Shown: piece after piece, positions 19,255-29,580 of the stretch
How positions within the stretch are numbered: position 1 is the first letter of the stretch
Layout of the letters: each line of letters opens with the position of its first letter
Position numbers and translations under genes: made by a program
The notes under the pieces: model-generated
Told to the model about the DNA's origin: nothing
The model's input: the letters and a program-made list of their open reading frames with translations, nothing else
Databases searched by the model: none
Assembly: GCF_002095575.1 (NCBI RefSeq)
Contig: NZ_MLJJ01000002.1
Span: forward strand, 62,001-126,000
DNA: 64,000 nt
Direction: 5' to 3'
Origin: Pantoea septica
Lineage (GTDB): Bacteria > Pseudomonadota > Gammaproteobacteria > Enterobacterales > Enterobacteriaceae

Positions 19255-20188
19255 CCCGCGCGGCTTTTGCGCCGGCGTCGATCGCGCCATCAGCATTGTC
19301 GAGCGTGCGCTGGAGATGTACGGCGCGCCGATCTATGTGCGTCATGAAGTGGTGCACAACCGCTATGTGGTGAACAGCCTGCGTGAACGCGGCGCGATCT
19401 TTATCGAAGAGATCAGCGAAGTGCCGGACAACGCCATTTTGATTTTCTCGGCGCACGGCGTATCGCAGGCGGTACGCGCCGAAGCGAAAGCGCGCAGCCT
19501 GACGATGCTGTTCGACGCCACCTGTCCGCTGGTCACCAAGGTGCATATGGAGGTGGCGCGCGCCAGCCGCAAAGGGGTGGAAGCGATCCTGATCGGCCAT
19601 GCCGGGCATCCGGAAGTCGAAGGCACCATGGGCCAGTACAGCAACCCGAACGGCGGCATGTATCTGGTGGAGTCGCCGGAAGATGTCTTTAAGCTGCAGG
19701 TAAAGGATGAGAGCAATCTCTGCTTTATGACGCAGACAACGCTGTCGGTCGACGATACCTCTGACGTGATCGATGCGCTGCGCGCGCGCTTTCCGGCCAT
19801 TATCGGCCCGCGTAAAGACGATATCTGTTATGCCACCACCAACCGGCAGGAAGCGGTGCGCGTGCTGGCGCGCGATGCGGAAGTGGTGCTGGTGGTCGGC
19901 TCGAAGAACTCTTCAAACTCCAATCGTCTGGCGGAGCTGGCGCAGCGCGCCGGCAAGCTGGCGAAACTGATCGACTCCGCGGACGACATCCAGGAAGAGT
20001 GGGTCAAAGGCATTTCGTGCATTGGCGTAACCGCTGGCGCATCGGCGCCCGACATCCTTGTGCAGCAGGTGATCCAGCGCCTGCGCGAAATGGGCGGCGA
20101 AGCGGCCATCGAGCTGATCGGCCGCGAAGAGAACATTGTTTTTGAAGTGCCGAAAGAGCTGCGCGTCGAAGTGCGCAACGTGCAGTAA
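19235..20188 (+). CDS. ispH: 4-Hydroxy-3-methylbut-2-enyl diphosphate reductase
   Basis: Iron-sulfur enzyme that catalyses the last step of the MEP pathway, giving IPP and DMAPP. The 317-residue protein carries the three cluster cysteines C12 ([12 protein letters not shown]), C97 ([12 protein letters not shown]) and C198 ([11 protein letters not shown]), and the active-site motif [14 protein letters not shown]. It has one residue more than the E. coli protein, near residue 91. The start ATG lies 20 nt inside the 3' end of fkpB, which implies translational coupling. It ends the ribF operon, and the E. coli neighbour rihC is missing. Confidence 0.98.
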   Translation: MQILLANPRGFCAGVDRAISIVERALEMYGAPIYVRHEVVHNRYVVNSLRERGAIFIEEISEVPDNAILIFSAHGVSQAVRAEAKARSLTMLFDATCPLVTKVHMEVARASRKGVEAILIGHAGHPEVEGTMGQYSNPNGGMYLVESPEDVFKLQVKDESNLCFMTQTTLSVDDTSDVIDALRARFPAIIGPRKDDICYATTNRQEAVRVLARDAEVVLVVGSKNSSNSNRLAELAQRAGKLAKLIDSADDIQEEWVKGISCIGVTAGASAPDILVQQVIQRLREMGGEAAIELIGREENIVFEVPKELRVEVRNVQ

Positions 20189-20210
20189 TACTGCACCCTC
20201 AGCTTGCTGA

Positions 20211-20236
20211 AAGGTCGACGACAGTCGGCCTTTTTT
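20211..20236 (+). terminator. ispH terminator
   Basis: Stem AAGGTCGAC (20211-20219) and GTCGGCCTT (20224-20232) with one G-T pair and a GACA loop, followed by TTTT. It ends the ribF-ispH operon. Confidence 0.85.
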
Positions 20237-20396
20237 ATGGGCGAAAGCGTTGAGTTCCAGCCAGCGGAATTGCTTTTACTGATAATCGGTAAGCGCTACC
20301 CTGAAATTCTAATTATCCCGGTTTAGTAGTGGCGCGTCTGTTAACTGACCGTTAACCTGATTGCGCTTTGCATGCATAGTTTTGTATCAGGAATGA

Positions 20397-21218
<822 letters not shown>

Positions 21219-21272
21219 GTGTTGTGAACCATCGTGATGTGGTTATTTCAATCGGTAAGAGATTGATTGAGC

Positions 21273-21302
21273 AGGGCGATAATGTTATCGCCCTTTATTT
21301 TT
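21273..21302 (+). terminator. dapB terminator
   Basis: Stem AGGGCGAT (21273-21280) and ATCGCCCT (21287-21294), loop AATGTT, followed by TTATTTTT. Lies about 55 nt after the dapB stop. Confidence 0.85.
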
Positions 21303-21390
21303 CATAAGAAAAGCTAGTTATGCGAGTTTTTTTAGTTAAGATTCTCAAAATGCCGTGTTTTCTCGGTTGTGAAGGTTAAAAAAAGAGCTT

Positions 21391-21410
21391 TTTTGACCAT
21401 TTGGTCAAAA
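21391..21410. promoter_or_regulatory. RutR operator upstream of carAB P1
   Basis: TTTTGACCA-TT-TGGTCAAAA, a perfect palindrome that contains the published RutR consensus TTGACCAnnTGGTCAA without a mismatch. RutR, the uracil/thymine-responsive regulator, is known to act on carAB P1 in E. coli. The site lies about 195 bp upstream of the predicted P1 start. Confidence 0.85.
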
Positions 21411-21449
21411 ATAGTGATCTCTCAGGCCCGCTTTTATCTTATTTCACTC

Positions 21450-21465
21450 AGGCAACCGTTTAATC
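21450..21465. promoter_or_regulatory. Candidate PurR operator upstream of carAB P1
   Basis: AGGCAACCGTTTAATC matches the PurR consensus AnGCAAnCGnTTnCnT at all but two or so positions. PurR represses carAB P1 in E. coli from a comparable upstream position. Confidence 0.5.
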
Positions 21466-21550
21466 CCACCGTTAATATCGCTTTTTTGCGACTTATTCCT
21501 GGTTTTACCCTTCAGTGACTCGAAAACCACTAAAAAAATACGCTTCAGGG

Positions 21551-21586
21551 TAGACAAGCCTGAGTGCGATCATTAGAATGCGCGCA
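21551..21586 (+). promoter_or_regulatory. carAB promoter P1 (pyrimidine-regulated)
   Basis: TAGACA (21551-21556), 17 bp, TAGAAT (21574-21579), with a predicted start at A21586. The first transcribed bases would be AAUUUGCC. A run of three U near position +3 is the feature that lets UTP cause slippage and abortive initiation at the pyrBI and carAB promoters of E. coli. Confidence 0.7.
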
Positions 21587-21622
21587 ATTTGCCAAAAATC
21601 GACCACTCAGGCGGTTTTTGCC

Positions 21623-21676
21623 TTGATTCAGGGCCAAATTTTGAATTAATATGCAAATATTGTGACTGTTTATTCC
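21623..21676 (+). promoter_or_regulatory. carAB promoter P2 with two ARG boxes
   Basis: TTGATT (21623-21628), 18 bp, TAATAT (21647-21652). The -10 lies inside the first ARG box core TGAATTAATATGCA (21642-21655); a second core TGACTGTTTATTCC follows at 21663-21676. The 21-bp centre spacing is that of paired 18-bp ARG boxes with 3 bp between them, as bound by hexameric ArgR with arginine. Confidence 0.8.
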
Positions 21677-21688
21677 CTGGAGGATGTT

Positions 21689-22837
21689 TTGATTAAGTCA
21701 GCGCTCTTGGTTCTGGAAGACGGAACCCAATTCCACGGTCGGGCCATAGGGGCAACGGGATCGGCAGTGGGGGAGGTCGTTTTCAATACGTCAATGACCG
21801 GTTATCAAGAAATACTCACTGATCCCTCCTATTCCCGCCAGATCGTCACCCTCACTTATCCCCATATCGGCAATGTCGGCGTCAACGCTGCTGACGCAGA
21901 ATCCACGCAAATTCACGCGCAAGGCCTGGTCATTCGCGACCTGCCGCTGATTGTCAGCAACTTCCGCAGCGAAGAGAGCCTGTCAGCCTACCTGCAGCGC
22001 AATAACGTGGTGGGCATCGCCGATATCGACACCCGTAAGCTGACGCGCCTGCTGCGTGAAAAAGGAGCGCAAAACGGCTGCATCATCGCGGGTGACAACC
22101 CCGACGCGGCGCTGGCGCTGCAGAAAGCGCAGGCGTTCCCGGGGCTGAAAGGAATGGATCTGGCGAAAGAAGTCACAACGGCAGAGACCTATAGCTGGCA
22201 GCAGGGCTCCTGGACGCTGAACGAGGGCCTGCCGCAGGCGAAGAGCGCGGAAGCGCTGCCGTATCACGTCGTGGCCTACGATTACGGCGTGAAATTCAAT
22301 ATCTTCCGCATGCTGGTGGATCGCGGCTGTCGCCTGACGGTGGTGCCGGCGCAGACGCCCGCGGAAGAGGTGCTGAAGCTTAACCCAGACGGAATTTTCC
22401 TCTCTAACGGACCGGGCGACCCGGAGCCGTGCGATTATGCCATCAGCGCGATCAAAGCTTTCCTTGAGACGGAAATTCCGGTGTTCGGCATCTGTCTCGG
22501 CCACCAGCTGCTGGCGCTGGCGAGCGGTGCGAAAACGGTGAAGATGAAGCTTGGCCACCACGGCGGCAACCATCCAGTGCAGGATCTCGACAACAATCGC
22601 GTCATGATCACCGCGCAAAACCACGGTTTTGCCGTCGATGACGCCAGCCTGCCGGCGAACCTGCGCGTGACGCACATTTCGCTGTTCGACAAAACGGTGC
22701 AGGGCATCCACCGCACCGATAAACCGGCGTTCAGCTTCCAGGGACATCCGGAAGCGAGCCCGGGCCCGCACGACGCTGCGCCGCTGTTCGATCACTTTAT
22801 CGAGCTGATCGAAGCCTACCGTTCGAAAGCTAAGTAA
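21689..22837 (+). CDS. carA: Carbamoyl-phosphate synthase small (glutaminase) subunit
   Basis: Hydrolyses glutamine and channels ammonia to CarB for carbamoyl phosphate, the shared precursor of arginine and pyrimidines. The start is TTG at 21689, with a strong SD TGGAGG 7 nt upstream; it gives [17 protein letters not shown] and 382 residues, exactly the E. coli length and also the E. coli start codon type. An in-frame GTG at 21662 lies inside the second ARG box and is rejected. The class I amidotransferase nucleophile motif is [13 protein letters not shown], and the catalytic His/Glu lie in [13 protein letters not shown]. carB starts 14 nt after the stop. Confidence 0.98.
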   Translation: MIKSALLVLEDGTQFHGRAIGATGSAVGEVVFNTSMTGYQEILTDPSYSRQIVTLTYPHIGNVGVNAADAESTQIHAQGLVIRDLPLIVSNFRSEESLSAYLQRNNVVGIADIDTRKLTRLLREKGAQNGCIIAGDNPDAALALQKAQAFPGLKGMDLAKEVTTAETYSWQQGSWTLNEGLPQAKSAEALPYHVVAYDYGVKFNIFRMLVDRGCRLTVVPAQTPAEEVLKLNPDGIFLSNGPGDPEPCDYAISAIKAFLETEIPVFGICLGHQLLALASGAKTVKMKLGHHGGNHPVQDLDNNRVMITAQNHGFAVDDASLPANLRVTHISLFDKTVQGIHRTDKPAFSFQGHPEASPGPHDAAPLFDHFIELIEAYRSKAK

Positions 22838-22851
22838 TCAGGAGCCAGAAA

Positions 22852-25800
22852 ATGCCGAAACGTACAGATATAAAATCCATCCTGATCCTTGGCGCAGGCC
22901 CGATTGTTATCGGCCAGGCCTGTGAGTTTGACTACTCTGGCGCGCAGGCGTGTAAGGCGCTACGCGAAGAGGGCTACCGCGTCATTTTGGTAAACTCCAA
23001 TCCGGCGACCATTATGACCGACCCGGAGATGGCAGATGCGACCTATATCGAGCCGATTCACTGGGAAGTGGTACGCAAAATTATCGAAAAAGAGCGCCCG
23101 GATGCGGTGCTGCCGACCATGGGCGGCCAGACCGCGCTGAACTGCGCGCTGGAGCTGGAGCGTCAGGGCGTGCTGGAAGAGTTTGGCGTCACCATGATTG
23201 GCGCCACGGCTGATGCGATCGACAAAGCAGAAGATCGTCGCCGTTTCGACGTGGCGATGAAAAGCATCGGACTGGATACGGCGCGTTCAGGCATCGCCCA
23301 TTCCATGGAAGAGGCGCTGGCCGTAGCGGAAGATGTCGGCTTCCCGTGCATTATTCGCCCCTCGTTTACCATGGGCGGCACCGGCGGCGGCATCGCCTAC
23401 AACCGTGAAGAGTTTGAAGAGATCTGCGAACGCGGTCTCGATCTCTCGCCAACCAACGAACTGCTGATCGATGAGTCGCTGATTGGCTGGAAAGAATATG
23501 AGATGGAGGTGGTGCGCGACAAGAACGACAACTGCATCATCGTCTGCTCTATCGAAAACTTCGACGCCATGGGCATTCACACCGGCGACTCCATCACCGT
23601 CGCGCCGGCCCAGACGCTGACCGATAAAGAGTATCAGATCATGCGTAACGCCTCGCTGGCGGTACTGCGTGAAATCGGCGTGGAAACAGGCGGCTCCAAC
23701 GTACAGTTCTCGGTCAACCCGAAGGACGGCCGTCTGATCGTTATCGAAATGAACCCGCGCGTCTCGCGCTCCTCGGCGCTCGCCTCTAAGGCGACCGGCT
23801 TCCCGATCGCCAAAGTGGCGGCCAAGCTGGCGGTCGGCTTCACGCTGGACGAGCTGATGAACGACATCACCGGCGGTCTGACGCCGGCGTCGTTTGAACC
23901 CTCTATCGACTACGTCGTCACCAAAATCCCGCGCTTCAATTTCGAGAAATTCGCCGGCGCGAACGATCGTCTGACCACCCAGATGAAATCGGTCGGCGAG
24001 GTGATGGCGATTGGCCGCACCTTCCAGGAGTCGATGCAGAAAGCGCTGCGCGGTCTGGAAGTGGGTGCTAACGGCTTCGACCCGAAAGTGCACCTTGACG
24101 ATGCCGATGCGCTGACCCGCATTCGCCGCGAACTGAAAGATGCGGGCGCCGAGCGTATCTGGTACATCGCCGATGCGTTCCGCGCCGGGATGTCGGTCGA
24201 CGGCGTCTTCAACCTGACCAATATCGATCGCTGGTTCCTGGTGCAGATCGAAGAGCTGGTGCGTCTGGAAGAGCAGGTGGCGCGCGAAGGCGTCAACGGC
24301 CTGAGCCAGCCGTTCCTGCGCGCGCTGAAGCGCAAAGGCTTCGCCGACGCGCGTCTGGCGGCGCTGGCGGGCGTCTCGGAAAGTGAGATCCGCAAGCTGC
24401 GTCAGCAGTACAATCTGCATCCGGTCTATAAGCGCGTCGATACCTGCGCCGCCGAATTCGCCACCGATACCGCCTATATGTACTCCACCTATGAAGAGGA
24501 GTGCGAGGCGAACCCGAATCAGGATCGCGACAAGATCATGGTGCTGGGCGGCGGACCAAACCGCATTGGCCAGGGCATTGAGTTCGACTACTGCTGCGTA
24601 CACGCCGCGCTGGCGCTGCGCGAAGATGGTTTCGAAACCATTATGGTGAACTGCAACCCGGAAACGGTTTCTACCGACTACGACACCTCTGACCGTCTTT
24701 ACTTCGAGCCGGTCACGCTGGAAGACGTGCTGGAGATCGTGCGCATCGAGCAGCCGAAAGGCGTGATCGTGCAGTACGGCGGCCAGACGCCGCTGAAGCT
24801 GGCGCGCGCGCTGGAAGCCGCGGGCGTGCCGGTTATCGGCACCAGCCCGGACGCGATTGACCGCGCCGAAGATCGCGAGCGCTTCCAGCAGGCGGTGGAT
24901 CGCCTGAACCTGAAGCAGCCAGCTAACGCCACCGTCACTACGCTGGAGCAGGCGGTCGAGAAAGCGGCCAGCCTCGGCTATCCGTTGGTGGTGCGTCCTT
25001 CTTATGTGCTGGGCGGCCGCGCAATGGAGATCGTCTACGACGAGATCGACCTCAAGCGCTACTTCCAGACCGCCGTCTCCGTCTCCAACGACGCGCCGGT
25101 GCTGCTGGACCGCTTCCTGGACGACGCGGTCGAGGTAGACGTGGATGCGATCTGCGACGGCGAGCGCGTGCTGATTGGCGGCATTATGGAGCACATCGAG
25201 CAGGCGGGCGTGCACTCGGGTGACTCCGCCTGTTCGCTGCCCGCCTACACGCTAAGCCAGGAGATTCAGAACGTGATGCGTCAGCAGGTCGAGCGCCTGG
25301 CGTTCGAACTCAACGTGCGCGGCCTGATGAACGTACAGTTCGCGGTGAAGGACAACGAGGTTTACCTGATTGAGGTCAACCCGCGTGCGGCGCGTACCGT
25401 ACCGTTCGTCTCTAAAGCCACCGGCGTGCCGCTGGCGAAAGTGGCGGCGCGCGTCATGGCGGGCAAAACGCTGGCCGAGCAGGGCGTCACGGAAGAGGTC
25501 ATCCCGCCGTACTACTCGGTGAAAGAGGTCGTGCTGCCGTTCAATAAATTCCAGGGCGTGGATCCGATTCTCGGCCCGGAAATGCGCTCCACCGGCGAAG
25601 TGATGGGCGTGGGCCGTACCTTTGCCGAAGCCTTCTCGAAAGCGATGCTGGGCGCTCAGAGCAATATGAAGAAGAGCGGTCGCGCGCTGCTGTCGGTACG
25701 CGAAGGCGACAAGAAGCGCATCGTCGATCTGGCAGCCAAGCTGCTGAAGTTCGGCTTTGAGCTCGACGCCACCCACGGCACCGCCGTGGTGCTGGGCGAA

Positions 25801-26076
25801 GCGGGCATTAATCCGCGTCTGGTGAATAAGGTGCACGAAGGTCGTCCGCATATTCAGGATCGTCTGAAGAACGGCGAATATACCTATATCGTCAACACCA
25901 CTGCCGGTCGTCAGGCAATTGAGGATTCGCGCGCTATTCGCCGCAGCGCGCTGCAGTATAAAGTGCACTACGACACCACGCTGAACGGCGGTTTCGCCAC
26001 GGCGATGTCGCTGAATGCGGATCCGACGGAAAAAGTCATTTCCGTACAAGAAATGCACGCGCTTATTAATGGTTAA
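22852..26076 (+). CDS. carB: Carbamoyl-phosphate synthase large subunit
   Basis: Makes carbamoyl phosphate from bicarbonate, ATP and ammonia delivered by CarA. The 1074-residue product (E. coli 1073) shows the duplicated ATP-grasp halves: [17 protein letters not shown] near the N-terminus and [16 protein letters not shown] near residue 565, [16 protein letters not shown] and [16 protein letters not shown] as phosphate loops, and [18 protein letters not shown] and [18 protein letters not shown] as metal-binding blocks. The C-terminal MGS-like allosteric domain (ornithine/UMP/IMP) follows. It is cotranscribed with carA and ends at a strong terminator. Confidence 0.99.
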   Translation: MPKRTDIKSILILGAGPIVIGQACEFDYSGAQACKALREEGYRVILVNSNPATIMTDPEMADATYIEPIHWEVVRKIIEKERPDAVLPTMGGQTALNCALELERQGVLEEFGVTMIGATADAIDKAEDRRRFDVAMKSIGLDTARSGIAHSMEEALAVAEDVGFPCIIRPSFTMGGTGGGIAYNREEFEEICERGLDLSPTNELLIDESLIGWKEYEMEVVRDKNDNCIIVCSIENFDAMGIHTGDSITVAPAQTLTDKEYQIMRNASLAVLREIGVETGGSNVQFSVNPKDGRLIVIEMNPRVSRSSALASKATGFPIAKVAAKLAVGFTLDELMNDITGGLTPASFEPSIDYVVTKIPRFNFEKFAGANDRLTTQMKSVGEVMAIGRTFQESMQKALRGLEVGANGFDPKVHLDDADALTRIRRELKDAGAERIWYIADAFRAGMSVDGVFNLTNIDRWFLVQIEELVRLEEQVAREGVNGLSQPFLRALKRKGFADARLAALAGVSESEIRKLRQQYNLHPVYKRVDTCAAEFATDTAYMYSTYEEECEANPNQDRDKIMVLGGGPNRIGQGIEFDYCCVHAALALREDGFETIMVNCNPETVSTDYDTSDRLYFEPVTLEDVLEIVRIEQPKGVIVQYGGQTPLKLARALEAAGVPVIGTSPDAIDRAEDRERFQQAVDRLNLKQPANATVTTLEQAVEKAASLGYPLVVRPSYVLGGRAMEIVYDEIDLKRYFQTAVSVSNDAPVLLDRFLDDAVEVDVDAICDGERVLIGGIMEHIEQAGVHSGDSACSLPAYTLSQEIQNVMRQQVERLAFELNVRGLMNVQFAVKDNEVYLIEVNPRAARTVPFVSKATGVPLAKVAARVMAGKTLAEQGVTEEVIPPYYSVKEVVLPFNKFQGVDPILGPEMRSTGEVMGVGRTFAEAFSKAMLGAQSNMKKSGRALLSVREGDKKRIVDLAAKLLKFGFELDATHGTAVVLGEAGINPRLVNKVHEGRPHIQDRLKNGEYTYIVNTTAGRQAIEDSRAIRRSALQYKVHYDTTLNGGFATAMSLNADPTEKVISVQEMHALING

Positions 26077-26091
26077 TTTCCGTGCATAATT

Positions 26092-26117
26092 AAACGGCCC
26101 CCCGGGGCCGTTTTTTT
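26092..26117 (+). terminator. carAB terminator
   Basis: Stem AAACGGCCC with GGGCCGTTT around CCCG, then seven T (26111-26117). It starts 16 nt after the carB stop. Confidence 0.9.
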
Positions 26118-26312
26118 ATTTTTTATCGCCTGCTTTGATAATAAATAACTAAAAACGATTAAAGTTTTGCGCATTTGTCTTTAGGCTTAGCGCGCAATGC
26201 TATTGCTGCAATTTTCCGTAAAAACCGCACAAATTTATAAAGCGAAAGCCTGTCTGCTCAACGTAATATTTCGCCGCCTATTCTTCCGGGCCAATCAGGG
26301 ATTTATAAAAAA

Positions 26313-27452
26313 ATGAAAATGCGTGCTTTTACACTGAGCGCTATTGCTGCGTTGATGGCGGCTGCGCCCTTTGCCAGCCAGGCTGAAATTACTCTGCTTA
26401 AACAAGATCCGCAGGCGGGCGATCCGCTGAGCCGACTGAACTTCACCGTGGGCGGCAGTATTCGTCCGCAGTTCGAACATCAGACCGGCGTCAACGATAA
26501 ATCTTACAAGCGTAATGGCTTTGACGGCGGCACCCGCTTCCGTTTCGCCGCTGACTATTATCTGTTCGACGATATTAGCTGGGCCAGCTACTACGAGGTG
26601 GGCGTTAATATTCCCGCCGTATTCGACTGGGATAACCATTATAAAGATGGCGCCAACGACACTACCCGTCGCCAGCTCTATACCGGCCTGAAAAGTAAAA
26701 CCTGGGGTGAGATCTATTTCGGCCAGCAGAACAGCGTCTTCTATGACGTTGTCGGCGCGAAGACCGATATCTGGGATTACGACATGAAAGGCCAGGCGCC
26801 GGGCAACGGCATCAACGGCGACTACGACGGCTCTTACCGTTCGCGCAAGCAGCTGAAGTATAAAAATACCTTCGGCGCGGTCGATCTCTACGCCTCTTAT
26901 CTATTCAGCGACAACGAATACCTGCCGGGCAACGGGCTGCGCTACAAGCGCAAAGGCGGCGGTTCGCTGGGCGTGGATTACCATATTACCGACGACCTGA
27001 CCTGGGGCACGGCGTGGAACTATACCCGCGCAGAGATGCGTAATCCGGGCAATAGCGACAGCGGCGACTACAACCAGAACATCTACGGCACCGCACTGAG
27101 CTGGAAGCCGGGCAACTGGACGCTCTCCGCGGGCGGCGGCTGGTATCAAAACTTCCTGCTGACCAAGCGCAGCAACGTCAACGACTACTTTGCCGATGAC
27201 GCATGGGGCCTGGAATACTTCGCCGGCTACAAAATCCCGGTCAAGCAGTACGGCCTGAAAGCGGTGCAGCCTTACGTGATGGGCGATCGTCTGGAGTATG
27301 TTAACGGCCGCAACTACCAGCGCATCGACAACGGCGTGGGCGTTACGCTGTTCCTCGACTACGGTTTCCGCGTCGACTACGAACACGTCTTTACCTCCAG
27401 CACCGACAACCTGGGCGATATGAACCTGGTGCGTCTGCGCTACGATTTCTAA
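26313..27452 (+). CDS. Outer-membrane porin (family not pinned)
   Basis: A 379-residue outer-membrane beta-barrel protein. Residues 1-24 form a signal peptide (hydrophobic core SAIAALMAAAPF, cleavage after ASQA). The mature part is rich in alternating aromatic/polar strands with Gly/Asn/Asp turns (for example RQLYTGLKSKTWGEIYFGQQNS, resembling the porin-type strand before a pore loop) and ends in the aromatic residue of RLRYDF, the usual signal for the BAM complex. It looks like a general or sugar/acid-specific Gram-negative porin, but I do not recognise a close named relative, and the substrate is unknown. It sits between carB and folA, where E. coli has the cai/fix and kef genes. The ribosome-binding site AGGGA is 10 nt from the ATG. 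Confidence 0.82.
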   Translation: MKMRAFTLSAIAALMAAAPFASQAEITLLKQDPQAGDPLSRLNFTVGGSIRPQFEHQTGVNDKSYKRNGFDGGTRFRFAADYYLFDDISWASYYEVGVNIPAVFDWDNHYKDGANDTTRRQLYTGLKSKTWGEIYFGQQNSVFYDVVGAKTDIWDYDMKGQAPGNGINGDYDGSYRSRKQLKYKNTFGAVDLYASYLFSDNEYLPGNGLRYKRKGGGSLGVDYHITDDLTWGTAWNYTRAEMRNPGNSDSGDYNQNIYGTALSWKPGNWTLSAGGGWYQNFLLTKRSNVNDYFADDAWGLEYFAGYKIPVKQYGLKAVQPYVMGDRLEYVNGRNYQRIDNGVGVTLFLDYGFRVDYEHVFTSSTDNLGDMNLVRLRYDF

Positions 27453-27464
27453 TCGTCAAAACAT

Positions 27465-27493
27465 AAAACGGCTCCTTAGGGAGCCGTTTTTTT
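27465..27493. terminator. Terminator between the porin gene and the DUF805 gene
   Basis: Perfect 11-bp stem AAAACGGCTCC (27465-27475) and GGAGCCGTTTT (27480-27490), loop TTAG, followed by seven T on the plus strand. Four T follow on the minus strand, so it may serve both convergent genes. Confidence 0.9.
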
Positions 27494-27869
27494 ATGGGGC
27501 GATCGCAGTTTCATCCAGCGGATCGGGGCCAAATCGGTTGGGACCGGTCGTGCCGCGCAGGCAGAAGTAAACCAGCAGCAGCAGAGTGCCCAGCAGCGGA
27601 ATCAACATAATCAGCAACCACCAGCCGGAGCGATCGAGATCGTGCAGGCGGCGTACGCCGACGGCGATGGAGGGGAGCAGGACGGCAATGGAGTAGATAA
27701 GCGAAAGCAGCCCCTGGTCAAAAAAAACCTTCAGTCCAAACAGTTCATCGACTGCGCTGCAGGCCAGCGAAATCAGCGTGCTAAATAATAAAAACAGCCA
27801 GAACGTTTTGCGACGACAGCGACCGTTGATTACCGCATACATTTTTAAAACCGTCAGATAGTGGTTCAC
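27492..27869 (-). CDS. DUF805 inner-membrane protein
   Basis: A 125-residue membrane protein of the DUF805 family (E. coli YhaH/YhaI type), of unknown function. It has three or four hydrophobic segments (FWLFLLFSTLISLACSAV, LSLIYSIAVLLPSIAVGV, SGWWLLIMLIPLLGTLLLLVYF), the family core GVRRLHDLDRSGWW at about residues 73-86 and the C-terminal CLRGTTGPNRFGPDPL. The start codon is GTG at 27869. It faces the porin gene and has no obvious partner. Confidence 0.88.
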   Translation of the reverse strand: MNHYLTVLKMYAVINGRCRRKTFWLFLLFSTLISLACSAVDELFGLKVFFDQGLLSLIYSIAVLLPSIAVGVRRLHDLDRSGWWLLIMLIPLLGTLLLLVYFCLRGTTGPNRFGPDPLDETAIAP

Positions 27870-28070
27870 TTTATGGGTTCCTTTTTAATCAAATCAGCGC
27901 GGCCGTCCCCGTCAGGTCAGGGTGAAACGCGCTATTCCCGCCCTTGTGCCAGGTAACCTATTTTATCTGGCGGCTTAGGGTACCGGACAGGAAAAAAGCG
28001 GTGTAAAACTCTGCTGAGTAATAAAAATGCGGTGGCAAAAGCCCTTTACGTAATTACACTCTTCCCGCTA

Positions 28071-28099
28071 TCGACGAAAGTTTCGCCTTTACGTATGAT
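28071..28099 (+). promoter_or_regulatory. Likely folA promoter
   Basis: TCGACG (28071-28076), 17 bp, TATGAT (28094-28099), 32 bp before the folA ATG. The -10 is good and the -35 weak. The leader would be about 25 nt. Confidence 0.5.
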
Positions 28100-28131
28100 G
28101 GCGCGAATTTTTTATCTGTGAGTCTCTTAAC

Positions 28132-28611
28132 ATGATTAGTCTGATCGCGGCATTAGCAGCAGATCGCGTCATTGGTATGGAAGGTGCCATGCCGTGGAAT
28201 CTGCCTGCAGATTTGGCGTGGTTTAAACGCAACACCTTGAATAAACCGGTAATTATGGGTCGCCTGACCTTTGAATCCATCGGTCGTCCGCTGCCGGGAC
28301 GCCTCAATATCGTGGTCAGCAGCAAGCCGGGCGCGACGGAAGGGGTGACCTGGGTGACCTCGCTGGATGAGGCGATAAAAGCGGCCGGCGACGTGCCGGA
28401 GATAATGGTGATTGGCGGCGGGCGGATCTACGAGCAGATGCTGAAGCGCGCCGATCGTCTCTATCTCACCCATATCGACGCCGAGGTAGAAGGGGACACG
28501 CAGTTCCCGGATTACGAACCGGACGAATGGCAATCGACCTTTAGCGAGTTTCACGACGCCGACGAGCAGAACTCCCACAGCTACTGCTTCGAAATCCTCG
28601 ATCGCCGCTAA
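28132..28611 (+). CDS. folA: Dihydrofolate reductase
   Basis: Reduces dihydrofolate to tetrahydrofolate with NADPH; the target of trimethoprim. The 159-residue product is the same length as E. coli FolA. The active-site acid is D27 ([10 protein letters not shown]), and the Met20 loop [11 protein letters not shown], the NADPH-binding [15 protein letters not shown], and [11 protein letters not shown] are all present. I see no residue change at positions I know to be linked to trimethoprim resistance, but this was not checked against a reference. The E. coli neighbours kefF and kefC are absent. Confidence 0.98.
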   Translation: MISLIAALAADRVIGMEGAMPWNLPADLAWFKRNTLNKPVIMGRLTFESIGRPLPGRLNIVVSSKPGATEGVTWVTSLDEAIKAAGDVPEIMVIGGGRIYEQMLKRADRLYLTHIDAEVEGDTQFPDYEPDEWQSTFSEFHDADEQNSHSYCFEILDRR

Positions 28612-28623
28612 GCGTTAGTCAGC

Positions 28624-28657
28624 AAAACGCCTTGTCCACCGACAAGGCGTTTTCTTT
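28624..28657. terminator. Bidirectional terminator between folA and apaH
   Basis: Perfect 13-bp stem AAAACGCCTTGTC (28624-28636) and GACAAGGCGTTTT (28641-28653), loop CACC, with T-rich flanks on the plus strand (TTTTCTTTT) and TTTT on the minus strand. It serves convergent folA and apaH. Confidence 0.9.
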
Positions 28658-28667
28658 TGCGCCTCCG

Positions 28668-29522
28668 TCAGGCGGACTGCTGCGGCGGGACGCTGTCGTT
28701 TATCGACGGCTGGCGGTTAGAGGCCTGCGTATAGTAGCGCTGGCTTTCCCAGTGCAGCAGCGTCAGCACGCCGCCCCAGCAGCAGCCGGTATCCAGGCCG
28801 ATCACGCCGCGCGGCGTGCCTTTGCCCTCCAGCGAGGCCCAGTGGCCGAACACCTGCGTGTAGTCGTCGGGCAGCTTGCCGGGGATCGTGAACCAGGGCC
28901 TGAGCGGCGGCGGCGCGGAGTCCGGCGCCTCTTTGCAGATCATATCGAGCTGGCCGTTGGGGAAGCAGAAGCGCATGCGCGTCAGGGCGTTGGCGGAAAA
29001 GCGCAGGCGCGCCAGGCCACTCAGCTCCGGCGTCCAGTTATTCGGCATATCGCCGTACATGGCGTCCAGAAACAGTGGATAGCTGTCGCTGGAGAGCACC
29101 GCCTCCAGCTCGCGCGCGCAGGCCTGCGCCGTCTCTAAATCCCACTGCGGCGTGATGCCGGCATGCGCCATTACCAGCTTCTTCTCTTCGTCGACCTGCA
29201 GCAGCGGCTGACGGCGCAGCCAGTTAAGCAGTTCGTCGGCGTCCTCTGCTTCGAGCAGCGGCGTCAGGCGATCCTTGGGTTTATTGCGGCTGATGCCGGC
29301 GAACACCGCCAGCAGATGCAAATCGTGATTGCCCAGCACCACGCGGACGCTCTCGCCGAGCGATTTTACGTAGCGCAGCACCTCAAGCGAACCTGGGCCG
29401 CGCGCGACCAGATCGCCGGTCAGCCACAGCGTATCCTGCTCAGGCGAAAAGTCCACCTGCTCCAGCAGAGCGCGTAGCTCATCGTAACAACCGTGAACGT
29501 CGCCAATCAGATATGTGCTCAT
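28668..29522 (-). CDS. apaH: Bis(5'-nucleosyl)-tetraphosphatase, symmetrical
   Basis: Hydrolyses diadenosine tetraphosphate to two ADP and also removes Np4-type RNA caps in E. coli. The 284-residue metallophosphatase shows [10 protein letters not shown] (residues 7-16), [13 protein letters not shown] and [13 protein letters not shown], the metal-binding motifs of the family. It is the last gene of the [24 protein letters not shown] operon, 58 nt after apaG, with a hairpin in the gap. Confidence 0.97.
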   Translation of the reverse strand: MSTYLIGDVHGCYDELRALLEQVDFSPEQDTLWLTGDLVARGPGSLEVLRYVKSLGESVRVVLGNHDLHLLAVFAGISRNKPKDRLTPLLEAEDADELLNWLRRQPLLQVDEEKKLVMAHAGITPQWDLETAQACARELEAVLSSDSYPLFLDAMYGDMPNNWTPELSGLARLRFSANALTRMRFCFPNGQLDMICKEAPDSAPPPLRPWFTIPGKLPDDYTQVFGHWASLEGKGTPRGVIGLDTGCCWGGVLTLLHWESQRYYTQASNRQPSINDSVPPQQSA

Positions 29523-29539
29523 AGAGAATTATCCGCAAT

Positions 29540-29567
29540 AAAAAACCGCGCCCGGCAAAGCCGGGCG
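29540..29567 (-). terminator. Terminator-like hairpin in the apaG-apaH spacer
   Basis: On the minus strand the 8-bp stem CGCCCGGC (29567-29560) and GCCGGGCG (29556-29549) with a TTT loop is followed, after CGG, by six T (complement of A 29540-29545). It would lower expression of apaH relative to the upstream genes, or act as an mRNA 3' stabiliser. Confidence 0.6.
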
Positions 29568-29580
29568 AAGGGTGAAAAGA

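Larger units (their letters stand above)
21219..21688. other. 470-bp dapB-carA intergenic control region
   Basis: Contains, in order, the dapB terminator, a perfect RutR-type operator, a candidate PurR site, the pyrimidine-regulated promoter P1 and the arginine-regulated promoter P2 with paired ARG boxes, each listed separately. The arrangement follows the carAB control region of E. coli. I see no protein gene in it. Confidence 0.8.

Noticed and set aside
21662-21688. GTG start for carA, nine codons upstream
   Set aside because: It lies in the second ARG box and lacks an SD; the TTG at 21689 has TGGAGG and gives the 382-residue family length.
23287-25215. 642-codon open frame antisense to carB
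   Set aside because: Same pattern: a shadow of the codon bias of carB, with no recognisable motifs.
27870-28131. Hidden small gene or riboswitch upstream of folA
   Set aside because: No conserved aptamer blocks or SD-preceded frame; only a simple promoter was supportable.
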